Both the position numbers and the translations under genes were made by a program. From positions 3,720,001-3,784,000 of the forward strand of contig JAGYVD010000003.1 in NCBI GenBank assembly GCA_021209875.1: a DNA stretch of 64,000 nt, read 5' to 3'. The notes under the pieces are model-generated. The model was not told the origin of the DNA and did not search any database. It was given only the letters and a program-made list of their open reading frames with translations. Positions within the stretch are counted from its first letter, which is position 1. Every line of letters starts with the position of its first letter. This stretch comes from Rosellinia necatrix (lineage: Eukaryota > Ascomycota > Sordariomycetes > Xylariales > Xylariaceae). Below are positions 24,341 through 40,180 of this stretch, in pieces.

Positions 24341-24385
24341 GCGTTGTAGGCGTTGTGGGCGTTGTGGGCGTTGTAGGCGTCGTAA
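24341..24385. repeat. 9-bp minisatellite, five units
   Basis: Tandem GCGTTGTRG units (R = A or G), with a diverged last unit GCGTCGTAA. Confidence 0.88.
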
Positions 24386-25619
24386 TCCTGGTCACAGCAG
24401 ATCTGACGAAGAGATTTACAAATAGGCGTAGGCCCTTCTTGGTGGAACGTTGGCGGTGACCCTCCTCCCCCCCCTACCTATGTCTTTCAAAGGCGCCTCC
24501 AAGCAGCTATTTTGCAAGACAACTAACCAGGAGTCGAGATTATTTCAATTGGTATCTCTTTTACTGGGTGGAGGATAGCGCCGAGAAAAGAGGGGCCGTG
24601 CTATACCTACCTAGCTTAGATGAGAGATGTAAGAGTCCAAGTGTTGCCCGCCTTACCTAATAAATTGGTATGCTTTCACTAGACGTTGGTGGCTGCGGGC
24701 GTAATGACCATGTAACTTTAGAACCAAGCCTGTAGTGTCAAACCGACGATGCTCGCGCGCCGAGGCTTCTATCCTCCAGATTGCCGCCATAACAGTGCAC
24801 CCTGGGCTACGGACCCGTGTTTCGTCGGCGAGAACTCAACGTGACCCATCGTGGTCGGGCGCTGGTGCCCGCATCACTCATTCCTGCTGTAGGTCTTAGT
24901 ACCAGTCACGGCTTGTTGGCCTAAAGAGGCTAGGTACCGAATAGTTCTCGCGAGCGTGAAATTATCTAAACGATGCATTGCATTGCTATGTTGAGACGTT
25001 ACATGCGATGTGAGGAAGGCGAGGCCAGCCGAGTGACTCTCGCCAACTATACGGCTGGAAACCTACACTTCTCTCTGCTCGCCTTGCTACTGGGTCCCCC
25101 CGAAGGCGGTTGGTTGTCCGTTGTGTTCTCGATGGTCGTGCTCCCGTGGTATCACCGAACCGGGTAACCTGGCCAACTCGTGGTGTTTGTGCGGCCATGT
25201 GTGTGTGGTGCAAAAGAGGTAATGCGAGAGATTTATAGGCCTGATCCTTGGTGGATTTAGACAGTACCGTAGGTATGAAGGTGGGGGGGTGAGAGGAGGG
25301 AGCGAAAGACGAGCCCCCCGAGGACGCTGGGCTGTAAGATGACCCCTGTAACGTCATGTGACTTGCCCCGATTTGATCCAGATTTTAGATGGGGGGACTC
25401 CCTCGGATTTCATCCCTACCTTTGTCTATGCGACTGGCGCCAATGTCGCGATCACCTTTTTGTTTCAAAACCCGGGATCACTGAATTGGGCTGGTATTTG
25501 TCTCATCTTGTCGCTTCAGAACAGCCTCCCTCCCTCCCCATCCCAAGATCTAGAGAATTAGCGCTTTATTTGTGATGCGCTCTCCTTGTGAAGGGGGCCG
25601 GGTTATTATTCATTGGATC

Positions 25620-25710
25620 ATATCGTATTTTATCATATTGCATTGTATTGTATCGTGTTGTATTGTATTGTATTGTATTGTATTGTATCGTATTATATTG
25701 TGTCGTATGA
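25620..25710. repeat. (TATTG)n pentanucleotide microsatellite
   Basis: About 18 TATTG-like units with single-base variants (TATCG, TGTTG, TATTA). It creates a spurious isoleucine/leucine/tyrosine-rich frame. Confidence 0.9.
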
Positions 25711-28168
25711 GCGCGCTACAGTGAAATATACTGGTAGCCAGGTGGAGATGATGGAGCGTGAGAAGAAGGAAGAGGAAAAACTGGATGCATGGGCTGCCTA
25801 CCGGTAGTTAGAGCGACCGGACTTGTGCACCTCATTAGGTACATACCGCTAGGTAGCCTAGGCATGACCTGAGAGACCGTGACTCGCGATATTGGATTTG
25901 AGAAAGCCCGTCATTCTCCACTCCCAGCAGAGTCTCTTAGCAGGCACGGTAAACGTATTGCCGGGCATTTTATTTCAGGTGGCGAGCCTGTCTCATGTGC
26001 CTTGTCTGGAGAGGTAGCTCGAGATAATATGGCGTTGCAGGGCAAAAGGCGACATACTTCGTTTGGCTCGCCGAACCGGCTTCGGTTCTGTACTTACTTA
26101 TATACTTACTTGCACATGGCGCCCCTACGTACCTCGAGCAAAGGGCTTCGGTGGGCTGATGGGATGGCTTTGCATAACATCTGTCTATCCGTATTGATTG
26201 CATGTAGAGAATGGCCTGGGATTGTTTAGTGTGAGACAGCGTGAGAGCGCTGGCTTATTATATCTGGGGGCAGCTCGTGCAAGCCGCCCGATCGCGATGC
26301 ATGATCAGCCAAAACATAAACCTTAAGCGAAGGCTACGGTCGGGTCGACCAGTCATCACTCGTGCCTGCCTACATTGCGCAACGTGTTATACCCGTAATA
26401 GTGGCATCGCAAAGGGGGATGTCCGGATCTGAGTTGGGAGGCATTTTCGCTGGCGGGAGGGACAGGCTGGGATGGCCGGGTTGTTCGAATGAAATGATGA
26501 GGTGAAGTCGAAAAGAACATGCAGCTTCTGGCAAGGAGACGCAATTCGGTTGGTCTTGATGACAGGGGGGGAGGGGCTTAGCGTGCCTGGGTGTGTGGGT
26601 GGGGCCGACCCCCCCAAGAATGCACTAAAAAAGCTCTGCCTTTCTTGTCGTTCTGCCTCACTGTCCCAGCAAGCCAACGACATGTGTGCTCCGTACCTGT
26701 CAAGGTACCCGGATACATCCCCAAGGTCCTTGCATTTCCCAATGACATCGAAGCGAGCGGCCTACCGTACCACGGCTACATCAAGTACCCAGCCTGCCGT
26801 GCTCCCAATCTGCGCAGATGTGTTTAGCACCACTGTTGCATTAGGTACATGTAGGCGCCTCTTCGTACGACGCTCCAACTACCTAGCTTCTACCAACTGC
26901 ACCATCAACCACAAGTTACAACTAACTACACCACCTATCACCTCAACCCGTTGCTTCCAGGTTCTCGGCCTACCTACGTAGGTACTTAGTGCAAACACTG
27001 TACCGTCCCGTCCATACCACTTACTTTTAGTATCGAAGCCTCCCCTGTCCGTGTATCTCCCTGTTTGACATATATAGCTGCTGTAGGTAGGTAAGTTAGT
27101 GCCTGTCTGCCTACCCAAGTAGCTACCGCAGATGCCGTGGGCTCGTTTGATAGTTATAGCCGCTGGTATGATCAGCACACACGCCGCCAGGTGCTTAGCA
27201 CTGCCTAGCCATGAGCCCTCGCTAGTTTTCCAACCCAGATACAAATTCGGGTTCCGGTCACAGAGGTAGATGTGCTACCATACACCCAGTCGTCTCAGAC
27301 AGGTACAGGTACCTGTTACCGATAGACTATAGTGGCCATGGATTATCATGCTGAGGATTTGTCCGACTCGTTTGGGTAGTCCTTGGGCGTCGGTAGGTAG
27401 GTGAGATCGGGGAGGTCAGGGTCAATCAATACCTGATAATATATATGTACTTGAGTACGTCGCATATTTCACGTACTTCACGTACGTATACCTACCTAGG
27501 AATACCTAAGGTAGTAATGCCTACCTGGGTAGGTAGATCAGAAAGAGGGGGGGCTATAGGTTGGCCAGCACAGGTGGATATTATATGTATGTATGTAGAC
27601 AGGCTGGGCATGCATCTCTGAACAAGCATATCGTTTCGCGCGCCGCACCGCAAAGCAATTTTATACATCTACTCTCTCTCTTTTTTGTTTCCCCCCCCCC
27701 TCCCCCCCAATCCTTTCCCCGAGTGTAGTGGCAGACCTGGAACTGGAAAGAAAGAAGGAAATGTTATGAATCGTGGAGACCAGTCAAAGCAAGGCTGTCC
27801 ATACACAAATTTCCTGGCGGTATCAAATCAGCTTCCACTGGCAGTTATGCTTCTCCCGTACCTTACCTACCTACCTATACCTACCTATCTCTTACTAAAC
27901 TACCTGGGTAGGCTACTTACCTACCTAGGTATCCTCCAATCCCCGAATATCCCTCCCTCTCTCCGGATTTGCCACCCGAGCTGTTTTAGTGGCATTTATT
28001 ATTTATTGCCTTATGTATGTAGGTACCTGCCTACCTACATACCTACCTATCCTTACCATGAATGAATACCCTTGCGAGATCTTAGCCTCTTGCCTTGTGA
28101 TACACGTCAATTCCCGTTAGTGAATAACGAAGCAGTTTGTACCCACAGCAATACCATGGCCTTATCAC

Positions 28169-28193
28169 CTCTCTCTCTCTCTCTCTCTCTCTT
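28169..28193. repeat. (CT)n microsatellite
   Basis: About twelve CT units within the pyrimidine-rich DNA upstream of SNT2. Confidence 0.9.
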
Positions 28194-28640
28194 CCTGTTG
28201 CATACCTCCCTACCTACCAAGGTACCTACCGACCAACCAACCTACCTACCTGCCCCGTAGTACCTCCCGGACGGGAAAAGTACCCAGTTCTCGAGACAGG
28301 TACCTCTGGCTGTTAAAAGTCAGATTTGTCGCCATTCACGTCTGTCAATTGGACTGCTTACTTGCCTCCTGCTCCGGCACCCACACGCCAAATATCTAAA
28401 CCGGACCAAAAATAAATTAAAAATACATACAGTCGGGACGCCATAGCCCACTTCTCTATCTCGATATCAAAACCGTAGACGACTAGTTCGGTCGGCCTAT
28501 CTAGAGTTACATGAGTATCCACCAGGATTGCTAGTCTGCTGGCTGGTATTGAATCTTCCTCATCCATCCAAGCCAGGCTTGTTCGTTCGCTCGTTCGCTC
28601 GGTGTTCGCTCGACAACTGATCCTCGGATCGTCATTACCT

Positions 28641-28790
28641 GCCTCTCTCTCTCTACCTGGTACCTCTCTCTCTCTCTACCTCTCTCTCTCTCTGTCTCCC
28701 ACCCACCCCCCCCATCTAACCATCTAACCATCTAACCATCTACCCGTCTACCCGCCTATCTACCCGTCTGCCCGTCTACCTCGCAGACAG
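28641..28790. repeat. CT tracts plus 8-bp CATCTAAC/CGTCTACC repeats
   Basis: Three (CT)n tracts lie at 28641-28695, followed by CATCTAAC units (about 28714-28740) grading into CGTCTACC-type units up to about 28783. Confidence 0.85.
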
Positions 28791-29872
28791 GCCTCTTCTG
28801 GCGCTTTTCCTTTTTCTTCTTCTTTTTCTTTTCTTGATATATCTGTTCCCTGTCGTCACGTTTCCCTTCACTGCTGCACCGGGGCAAACATATCTAGTTA
28901 ATACCTGGCCAACCCGCCTCGCCTATGCCGCACACTACTTGTCTGTTGCATCGTCCTTTGGTTCTTCTGGCCAGGCCTCGGCCTTTCCTAGGTTGTGCGC
29001 GGTGCGTGGCGTGCGAGAGAGTGTGTGCAAGAGTGAATGGGTGCGTGAGGGTGCGTGAGAGTGCGTGTCTGCGTGTGTGGTGTGCACTCTGGAATCTGCG
29101 CACGCGTGTGGACCGTAAGGTGGTAGACCGTGGACCGTGGACCGTGGACGCCGGCTTGAAGGGTTGGCCTGTCCCGCCGCCTCAGACCTCCCCCGTCAAC
29201 ATTGATGCTTCTTTTAGCTAAAGTTACCTACACTACCTTTCATCCTCCCCGTCCCACACATCATATTACATCTCTCGCTTCTACCTCTTTTTACCTCTCT
29301 TCCTTCACCCTTCCCAACCCACACACCTTCCAACGTTTTATTCACCATCCCTGCACCCCCCCTCCGCAAGATATCTGGACCGTGGGCTCGTCCTCCCCTG
29401 CGTGTTTGTGTTCCTATTATCTCTCGCCCGGAACCGCACGCTGCCTCTGCCTTCTTTCCGCATTTCCACCTTTCCCGCCGTTCTACTTTCCCACCCACCT
29501 TTCGGCCTTTGGCCACTCCCCATCTCGACCTCTCCGGCTGCCACGCAGGCCCTTTCCATATAACGGTTACGTCGTGCGTCACATCAGGCATCTCGACCAA
29601 CTTCCTCGCATCCTGGTGCCCACGGTGGGTTATCGTGTTGCCGGCGAGACGTCTGGCCTGGCTCCCAGCACGTGTTCGCTTGGCTTGTGAGAGGAGGCAT
29701 CTCCTGTCGTCCGTAGTTGTCTGCACTTGGCTGCACGTGTACCTACCTACCTGCCGATTTGGGGACCTAGATCTTATGGATGTAGAGCACTATCCTTTCC
29801 TACCGTCGCTACGCCGCAACTATCCGGCGTTTTCTGTGATACATTGGATGCGCCATCGTTTAATCGTCCACC

Positions 29873-32800
29873 ATGGCGCAGAAGACAAGCGACACGGATG
29901 ATCAGCCCAATCCTTCGTCGCCCTCGACTAAGGAATTCCCAGGGCCCGCCACCCAAAAACAGTCGACGTCTCACACGGCTAGCCCTGTTCCTGCACCTGC
30001 ACCCGCACCTGCACCTACACCTACACCCCAATCCTCTACCTCTACCACTACTACAGCCACCACCGCTCCCGCAAACACCAAGATCCCCGACTCCAAGAAA
30101 TCTGGAGAAAATGCCGCCAACGCCACTACCCAGCCCATGACCAAGTCCAACGCGGGTACATCGAACACGCTATCAAAGGACGCCATGGCCGGCCCGTCGC
30201 CTTATGGCACGCGTTCTCGGAATCGTGGGCAGGCACGGCCCAACTACGCTGAGGACAAAGATTTGGATGTCGAGATGGAGGATGCGTTCCCGGAGAGGAA
30301 AGAAGAGGAGCCGAAAAAGGGAATACGGCAGGCCAATACGGCGGCGGCGAACGGTGCGGGCGATGCAAACAAAGCCGCTGCGTCGGGGTCACGCAAGGGC
30401 GCTGCGGCATCTGCAGCAGACGATCCGAGCACCGCGACCTCGCACTCTGCCGGCAAAGACGCGCACGCCACGGCTCCCGCGACCGCGATTGCGAACGCCA
30501 ACGCGACCGGCCCTGCCGCTTCGTCTAGCTCATCAAAAAAGCGCAAAGCTACATCGCAAGCGACGACTACTACTACTACTATTACCACCACCACCACCAC
30601 CACCGCTACTACTACGAACAACGGCAATAATAACAACGCGCACAGACAGGCTAGCACGCCGACGCCGACGCCGACCACGTCACTTGTCGCGGGCACGAGG
30701 CGGGGCGCTACTCAGGGAGCGGCGCATGTCGGCGGCGGATACAGAGAGACCAACATGCTCAGCTTCGAGAGATGCCGCGGAATGCCCAAAGACGGCAAGA
30801 TGGTGGCGGACGACGGCACTGTGTTGGAGGCGAACGGTAAGATGGACATGCACCGAGTGTTTCTATTCTGTTGGGTTGGCTGACGATCCTGGGCAGACCA
30901 CGTGTACCTGGTGTGCGAGCCGCCCGGGGAGCCGTACTATCTAGGGCGCATCATGGAGTTCCTGCACATGCAGAACGACAGCAAAAAGCCGGTGGATGCG
31001 TTGAGAATCAATTGGTACTACCGGCCCAAGGACATCGGCAAAAAGGTCAACGACACAAGACTGGTATTTGCCACGATGCACTCCGACATCAGCCCGCTGA
31101 CCTCGCTGCGCGGGAAGTGCCAGATCCGCCACAAGGCCGAGATCGACGACGTGGAGGCCTACCGAAAGACGCCCGACTGCTTCCTGTACGAGAAACTGTA
31201 CGATCGCTACATCCAGAAACACTACGACGTCATCCCCTGCTTCCAAATCGTCAACGTGCCGGAGAAGGTGAAGAAGGTGCTGGACGAGCGGTGGAAGTAC
31301 ATCCTCGTGGAGCAGGGCCGGGGCAAAGAGTTCACCAGTGCCGCCAAGCTATGTAAGCGATGCAGCGGATACTGTGCCAGGTAAGTTTTCAGTCGAGGGC
31401 GCCACCGCGCCTCCACTCCCTTGCTCGATTGGGCCGGGGGTTGGCTGGCTGTGGCCGGGCCTCCCTTGCCCGCCCCACTCCTCTATATTGCACAGTGGAG
31501 ACTTACCGTCGCATAGCAATGACTCTGTCGATTGCGCTGTTTGTCAGCACACGTATCATATGAACTGTGTTCGTCCCGCCCTCCAGAAGAAGCCGTCACG
31601 TGGCTTTGCCTGGGCCTGCGCTGCCTGCAGCCGTGCCCAGGAGCGGAGGCTGGAGGCCAGGCACACGCCGAGCCTGCTGGACGCGCACATGGAGGGCGAC
31701 GAGGAGGAGTTCTGGGACGAGGAGGACGAGGCCGTCGACACGAACCGCACGAGTCCCACCGACGGCATCGACGACTCGCACCAGCCCGCGACCGCGGAGC
31801 AGATGTACCAGGCCAGTCTCTGGCCGTATCGCTATCTGGGCCAGCATTGCAAGCCTGAAGATGCGCTCGACTACGACGACCGCATCTATCCTCGGGCCGG
31901 CTCCCGTTTGGGCCCGAAACACCAGGCGACGGTGCTGTCCTGGCCCGGCCGCCCCGTGAAGCTGATGAAGCCGATTGAGACCAAGAAGGTTGGCAAGAAG
32001 GACGGTAAGTCATCTAAGGACGCGCTCGCCGCCGCCGAAGCCGAGAAGGTCTACCGCGAGAAACGCCCGTGGATCCAAGACGAGCCGGCCGGATACGTTG
32101 CTCGGGGAGAGGACCTGGAAAACGACGATCCTGACAACACGGCACAGTTGTTGTGGAAACCCTGCGACGACACAGTTATGGTTCCATATGCAGGGTTTCC
32201 GAAATCCAAACGCACTAACGATGCAGCCCCTCCGGAATCGTCCACCAATAGTTATATTCGGTCGGCGAAAGCTAAGCTCATTCCGGTGCTTAATTTACCA
32301 AAGGAGTCTACAAACTTCCTTGATGTAGCTGTCAACACTCTCTTCAAGAGTGATTTCGAGATAGATACAGCACTGAGAGCGCTTGACGGAACCGCAAAAT
32401 CAGCATTTCAAGAGCCGGATTTGACTTCTGGAGAGATCAAGAAGTTTGAAGAGGCAGTGGCGAAGTACGGGTCGGAGCTGTACCATGTGACGAAACATGT
32501 CAAGACTGTCAATCATGCACGCATTGTCCGCTTTTACTATGTTTGGAAGAAGACGGACCGTGGTAAGCAAATATGGGGTAATTTTTCCGGGAGGAAAGGC
32601 AAGAAGGAGGCCAAGAAGGCGGAAGCAGATGCTAGCAAGCTGCAAGACGATGTTGCCGACGACCATGATGACTCCGCGTTCGACACGGATAAGGCCCTGG
32701 AGCAAAAACGGAGTTTTATGTGCAAGTTTTGTTCAACCAAAACGTCAAAGCAGTGGCGGCGCGCGCCTAACTCTGTATCTGCCCTGCCGAGCGAGAGTAG

Positions 32801-35516
32801 CGGCAAGGGAGCCCATAAAGATAAGATTCCGTACATTCTTTCACTTTGCCGACGCTGCGCCGAGCTATGGCGAAGATACGCCATTCAATGGGAAGATATA
32901 GAGGATCTCGCCAAGAAAGTGGCTACAGCTGGGGGCAGATCATGGAAGCGGCGAGTTGATGAGGAGCTACTGAAAGAGTTGAGGGCTTCGGAGGAGATGA
33001 TGAGCATGACGGTCTACAATGCACCAACCCGAGCAAGCCCCGCCTCAAGAGCCACTCCGCCGGATGCAAGCGCACAATCGGCTGCCGCTGATCCCTTGCC
33101 GCCACGCAAGAAGCTGAAGACCATTGGCGATAAATATGCCGAGCAAAATGGCGGCGATACTTCGGGACCTCCAGTTGCGCCTCCGAAGAAGAAGGAAAAG
33201 CCTGCCGAAAAACCTCCGCCGCTTCCTCCACCACCTCCGCCTCCACCAGTTTTGGAGTTGCCCAAGCTACGCACACTTCCGTGTGCGGTTTGCCACCAGG
33301 GCAGCGCAGCTGGGGAGAAGGTCATCTGTTGTAGGGAATGTCGAATGACTGTTCACCGGTCATGCTATGGCATCCCTGAGAATCGGAATAAGGACAAATG
33401 GACCTGTGATATGTGCATGAACGACAAAATCCCTCAAGTCTCCATTGTAAGTCAACTTATTCTCCTCTGCTAGATAACCACCGAAACTAATCCACCTTGA
33501 TAGGAATATAAATGTGTTCTATGTCCTGTAGAGCGGACGGAGCACGATTTTCTCGAACCGCCCAAGAATACCCATAAGAAAAAGACAGAGAAAGAAAGGG
33601 AAAAAGAACGGGCGGATCGTGAGTTGGCTCTGAAGGCGGTAGAGCTCTACCAGAAGAGACAAATCGAGCTGAAAAGACCCGAAAACCCAAGGGAGCCTCT
33701 TAAACGTACTGCAGACAATAACTGGGTTCATGTTACATGTGCTGTCTGGACACCAGAGGTTAAATTTAGCAGCGCTAGGTCTCTATGCCTGTCAGAAGGT
33801 ATACCGTCTATACCTCGAACAAGGCATGAAGAAGTATGCAAAGTGTGCAAGGGGAGGGGAGGCGCTTGCGTGCTTTGTCACTCTTGTCGTGCCCCAGGTG
33901 AGTTCCGACCCATTTTATTTGATTTTATTTTATTTTATATATATGTAATGTCGTAACTACTACTAACAAATTATCAAGTTCATGTTGAGTGTGCACATAA
34001 GAGCGGTTACCTTCTCGGTTTCGAAATCACGCCTGTCAAAGGATCTAGGAGGGATCAGCACAATATAGTTACCATAGGAGGGGAAACCGGGTCAATGTCA
34101 GCGCTCATTTGGTGCAAGGAACATATCCCCCAGAAGACAGTGGTTCATCGGATGCATGACATTGTCAATGCCGAAGATGGTCAGCCTAGTGATGCGAATG
34201 CCCTGCAGCTCTACGTGCGTAACTTCAAGCAAGCGGATCTTGCATTTGCGGGAACTGTCCGCAAAGCGAACCTGGCCAATGTTAACACGAAAACAACTGC
34301 CGCTGCAGCTGTACCAGCAAACCAAAACAGAAGGCATTCATCCACGACAGTGCAAAACCCTGCACCAGGCGGGCAACGAGGCCTCGCGTGGCTCGATTCC
34401 AATGCTGAGTCTATTGCACTCCTTCATCAGACCGGTGAGAAGGTCTGTATTACCTGTGGTATTGATGTTAGCCCCCGGTGGCATGCGATCAATGACTCTC
34501 AGGAGAAGATCCTGTCCAACGGGTATCTTGGCTCGATCGGGGATGAGGCACGGAAGTTCCTTGCACAACGGCACTTTCAATGCCATAAGTGCAGGAGAGA
34601 GGGTCGACAGCCTGTTGCCCACGAGCCACCCCCACCGCCACCTCCAGCCGAGCCGCCGGCGGCCATTGAGCCGTTGCGACCACCAGTCATTAACCCGAAT
34701 GCTGCGCCGAACTCTCCTCGCCATGCATCGCATGCAGTCACAAGAATGACAGACCTCAGCCCTTGGGGTCCAAGGCCACCGCAGACCCAGCCACCTGTAC
34801 CTATGGTACAACCTCAACTTCATGGCCCACCTGGACCACCTGGACCGCCTGGACCACCAGGAGGGCCGCCCCAGCCTCTCCAGTTGGCGGTGCCAAGAGC
34901 TGGTCCGAGCCCTATTGCTGCGCCAGGACCTCCGGTGGCGCCTGCTCATAATTATCCGCCCTCGGGCAGTTCCTACAATGACTGGCAGCGCAGTGCGACA
35001 CAGCCCCCCGTCGCTGCTCATCCAATAAGTGGCGGCTCCGGTGGCCCAGGCTCCATTCATCATAACCACCTACGTGACCTGCGACCACCACCAATCACCC
35101 CCATGCCACACCATCAGGTAGGGCAAATCCAGCATGGGCTAGGACAACCTATAGCCAACGGAGTGGCACCGCTTTCACCTCGACGAGGACCACCTGCTGT
35201 TCACCCAGGCGGTTCCGCGTTTGCTTCTCCATACCACAACACAAGTCATCCCACAGCTCTCCAGAGCCTCACAAACGGCGGTCCACCATCATCACGAACT
35301 TCGGACCATTCATCGTTCCCCCAGGGGCTATTGTCTCAACGGCCGCCATTCTCAACGACACCGCACCGGAGCCCTCCGGTGTCTCGAGAGAGTGCTGTCA
35401 TGAATCACGAGCCAAACATCAATATCAGTACTAACAACAACCCCCCAAGACCCAATGATGGAAGGCCTGCCAATGGCGCCAGCGCCAGTCCATCTCTGCG
35501 GAATTTACTGTCATAG
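29873..35516 (+). CDS. SNT2: Snt2-type BAH/PHD/SANT chromatin regulator
   Basis: Large nuclear chromatin reader; Snt2 in yeasts joins histone demethylase/deacetylase-type complexes and in filamentous fungi affects growth and autophagy. Five exons (29873-30836, 30897-31380, 31517-33446, 33504-33897, 33979-35516) encode 1769 aa. In order: a low-complexity N-terminus with Ala/Pro and polythreonine tracts (1-300); BAH domain (about 315-460); first PHD finger starting CKRC (about 473-525); a SANT-like helix region with HARIVRFYYVWKKT (about 780-830); a zinc motif CKFC...CRRC (about 885-935); second PHD (about 1072-1117); extended PHD (about 1127-1270) split by intron 4; another CxxC...CxxC motif (about 1414-1463); and a proline-rich tail with collagen-like GPP repeats near 1540. 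Intron 2 has an alternative in-frame acceptor at 31495 that would add seven residues to the first PHD. Confidence 0.92.
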
Positions 35517-36342
35517 TCACGAAAGAGGTTTCACACGGTTGCTATCCGTAGCAAAGGAAATGGTTTTGGCGTTACGGACATGGTTGTATAACTAGAGGGA
35601 TATACCACCGAGGCAACAAAAGGAGCGATACTAAGGCGTTAGTACGGAAAGGGTCTGCGCACGTCTCTTAGCATTGAGCCATCCAGCCTTGAAGCATTGT
35701 ACATTAGGTCATTGGGGCTCCAGGGCTTTCCGGAGTTGGCGTACCGCCTTGCAGCCAGATCAGAATTGACTGGCGCGCGTCATGGGTAGACGGGCATGCA
35801 GGCTTGTAATTAAATAATGTCATAGATATGAAGGGTGCTGCAAAAGCACATTCTACGATGCTGCCTGAGTTGAACGAAACTACTTGATATCAGTACGAAT
35901 CTCGGTATTGGTATGGCATTGTTAGAGTGAGTCTATTGGCAGGTAAGTACTTGGGTTGATCGTTACTAAATTGTCTTGTATGGGTCAAGCAAGGCACCTA
36001 GGCGATCGCTGTACCGGGGTTTTGCAAGGGGTTATTTCTTGCCAGTACCTCGTGTTGCGCTCCACTATCCTAGCCAGACACTGCCTACAAGTGCCCGCCT
36101 ACAAGTGCCCGCCTACAAGTGCCCGCCTACAGGGGACCTATCACAAAGGCGGCTCCTACATCCTGTATGCCTGTATGCCCGTACGCCTTCGCCTATACAC
36201 ATTCGGCTGGAGGATGCTTCGGACTCCGTCCACACCACATCGTGTTCTATTTATTCTGCAATAACTACCGCTACAATGCGAGATCCTAACCTTAGCTATC
36301 ACACTGCCCAACCCGTGCCTCATCTCCTACAACGCGGATGCG
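35517..36342. other. Intergenic region SNT2 / HELQ-like gene
   Basis: 3' flank of SNT2 and promoter of the helicase. It holds a 14-bp minisatellite at 36083-36133 and a TAGGCA/TACCTCG-rich stretch. No gene seen. Confidence 0.6.
36083..36133 (+). repeat. 14-bp minisatellite in helicase promoter
   Basis: Three exact GCCTACAAGTGCCC units (36083-36124) and a partial fourth, ending about 210 bp before the helicase ATG. Confidence 0.9.
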
Positions 36343-39417
<3,075 letters not shown>

Positions 39418-39920
39418 GATATTAAGTACTTCGTAGGGGCCACTGTTTCTCTACCGTTATGCGGATTCGTCCCACGCCAATAGGCCACGACCCGAGAAAA
39501 CTCGGGAGGTAGCGGCAGAGGGTGTTTATGAGACTTATGAGAGGATGACCTTTATGAACAAGGAATATTATTAACGTCCCCATTCTTTGTGAAAGGACAT
39601 AGAAAACTAGATATAAGACTAGCATTTGGATAACCTGTCGGTGGTTGGAAATATCCCACGTTGTGGAGGGGTGGCCGGAAACGTGACGCTCGGTGAAAGG
39701 GGCAATGTGTACCGAATTAAGACCATACCCCGGCCACTTGCTGGTCTGGATCCCCCAAATTACCCCATACTTCACCGTCCTAGGCGAAAGGCGTCCACGG
39801 GCGAAACTGGCGGGTCAAGGGTGGATGAGGCAAATTATACGGGGATATATACAGACCCAGCCGATGCCCTAGATTTTCGGGTTTGTGAAAGTCGGCCATC
39901 AGCTCTTTCAAATTGCGATC
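39418..39920. other. Intergenic region helicase / carboxylesterase
   Basis: Contains a TATTAACGTC motif at 39569-39578, about 150 bp after the helicase stop, and the esterase promoter. A possible TATA-like AATTATACGG...ATATATAC stretch at 39832-39851 lies about 75 bp before the esterase ATG. Confidence 0.55.
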
Positions 39921-40141
39921 ATGCTGTCGCTTGTAGGCACAATATGTCTCTCCCTACTTGCAGTGCACGGGACCGCGCAGGTCCTCACGGCGACTCTGGA
40001 TTATGGGACATTTCAAGGCGCATATGATCAGACCTATAACATCTCGTATTGGCAGAAGATCCCGTTCGCCGCTCCGCCTACGGGTCAGAACAGGTATATA
40101 TACTGAGAAGCGTCACTTTTGAGCTAGTCATAGAGTAGATG

Positions 40142-40180
<39 letters not shown>

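Larger units (their letters stand above)
23421..29872. other. 6.4-kb region without recognisable genes, upstream of SNT2
   Basis: Several frames of 60-130 codons exist, but they are low complexity, overlap on opposite strands or lack ATG starts. The region holds mini- and microsatellites at 24341, 25620, 28169 and 28641, TAGGTA palindromes around 27480-27530 and 27860-28050, and from about 28600 to 29560 a strongly pyrimidine-rich plus strand typical of a fungal promoter and leader. Long 5' UTR sequence of SNT2 is likely at the right end. Confidence 0.55.

Noticed and set aside
24986..25357. 123-codon minus-strand frame with a true ATG
   Set aside because: Ser/Pro/Arg-rich with no motif, overlapped by plus-strand frames; insufficient support as a gene.
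25613..25807. 64-codon frame with YCIVLYCIV repeats
   Set aside because: Translation of the TATTG microsatellite.
30204..30944. 246-codon Arg-rich plus-strand frame
   Set aside because: A shadow of SNT2 exon 1 caused by GC-rich and ACN repeats.
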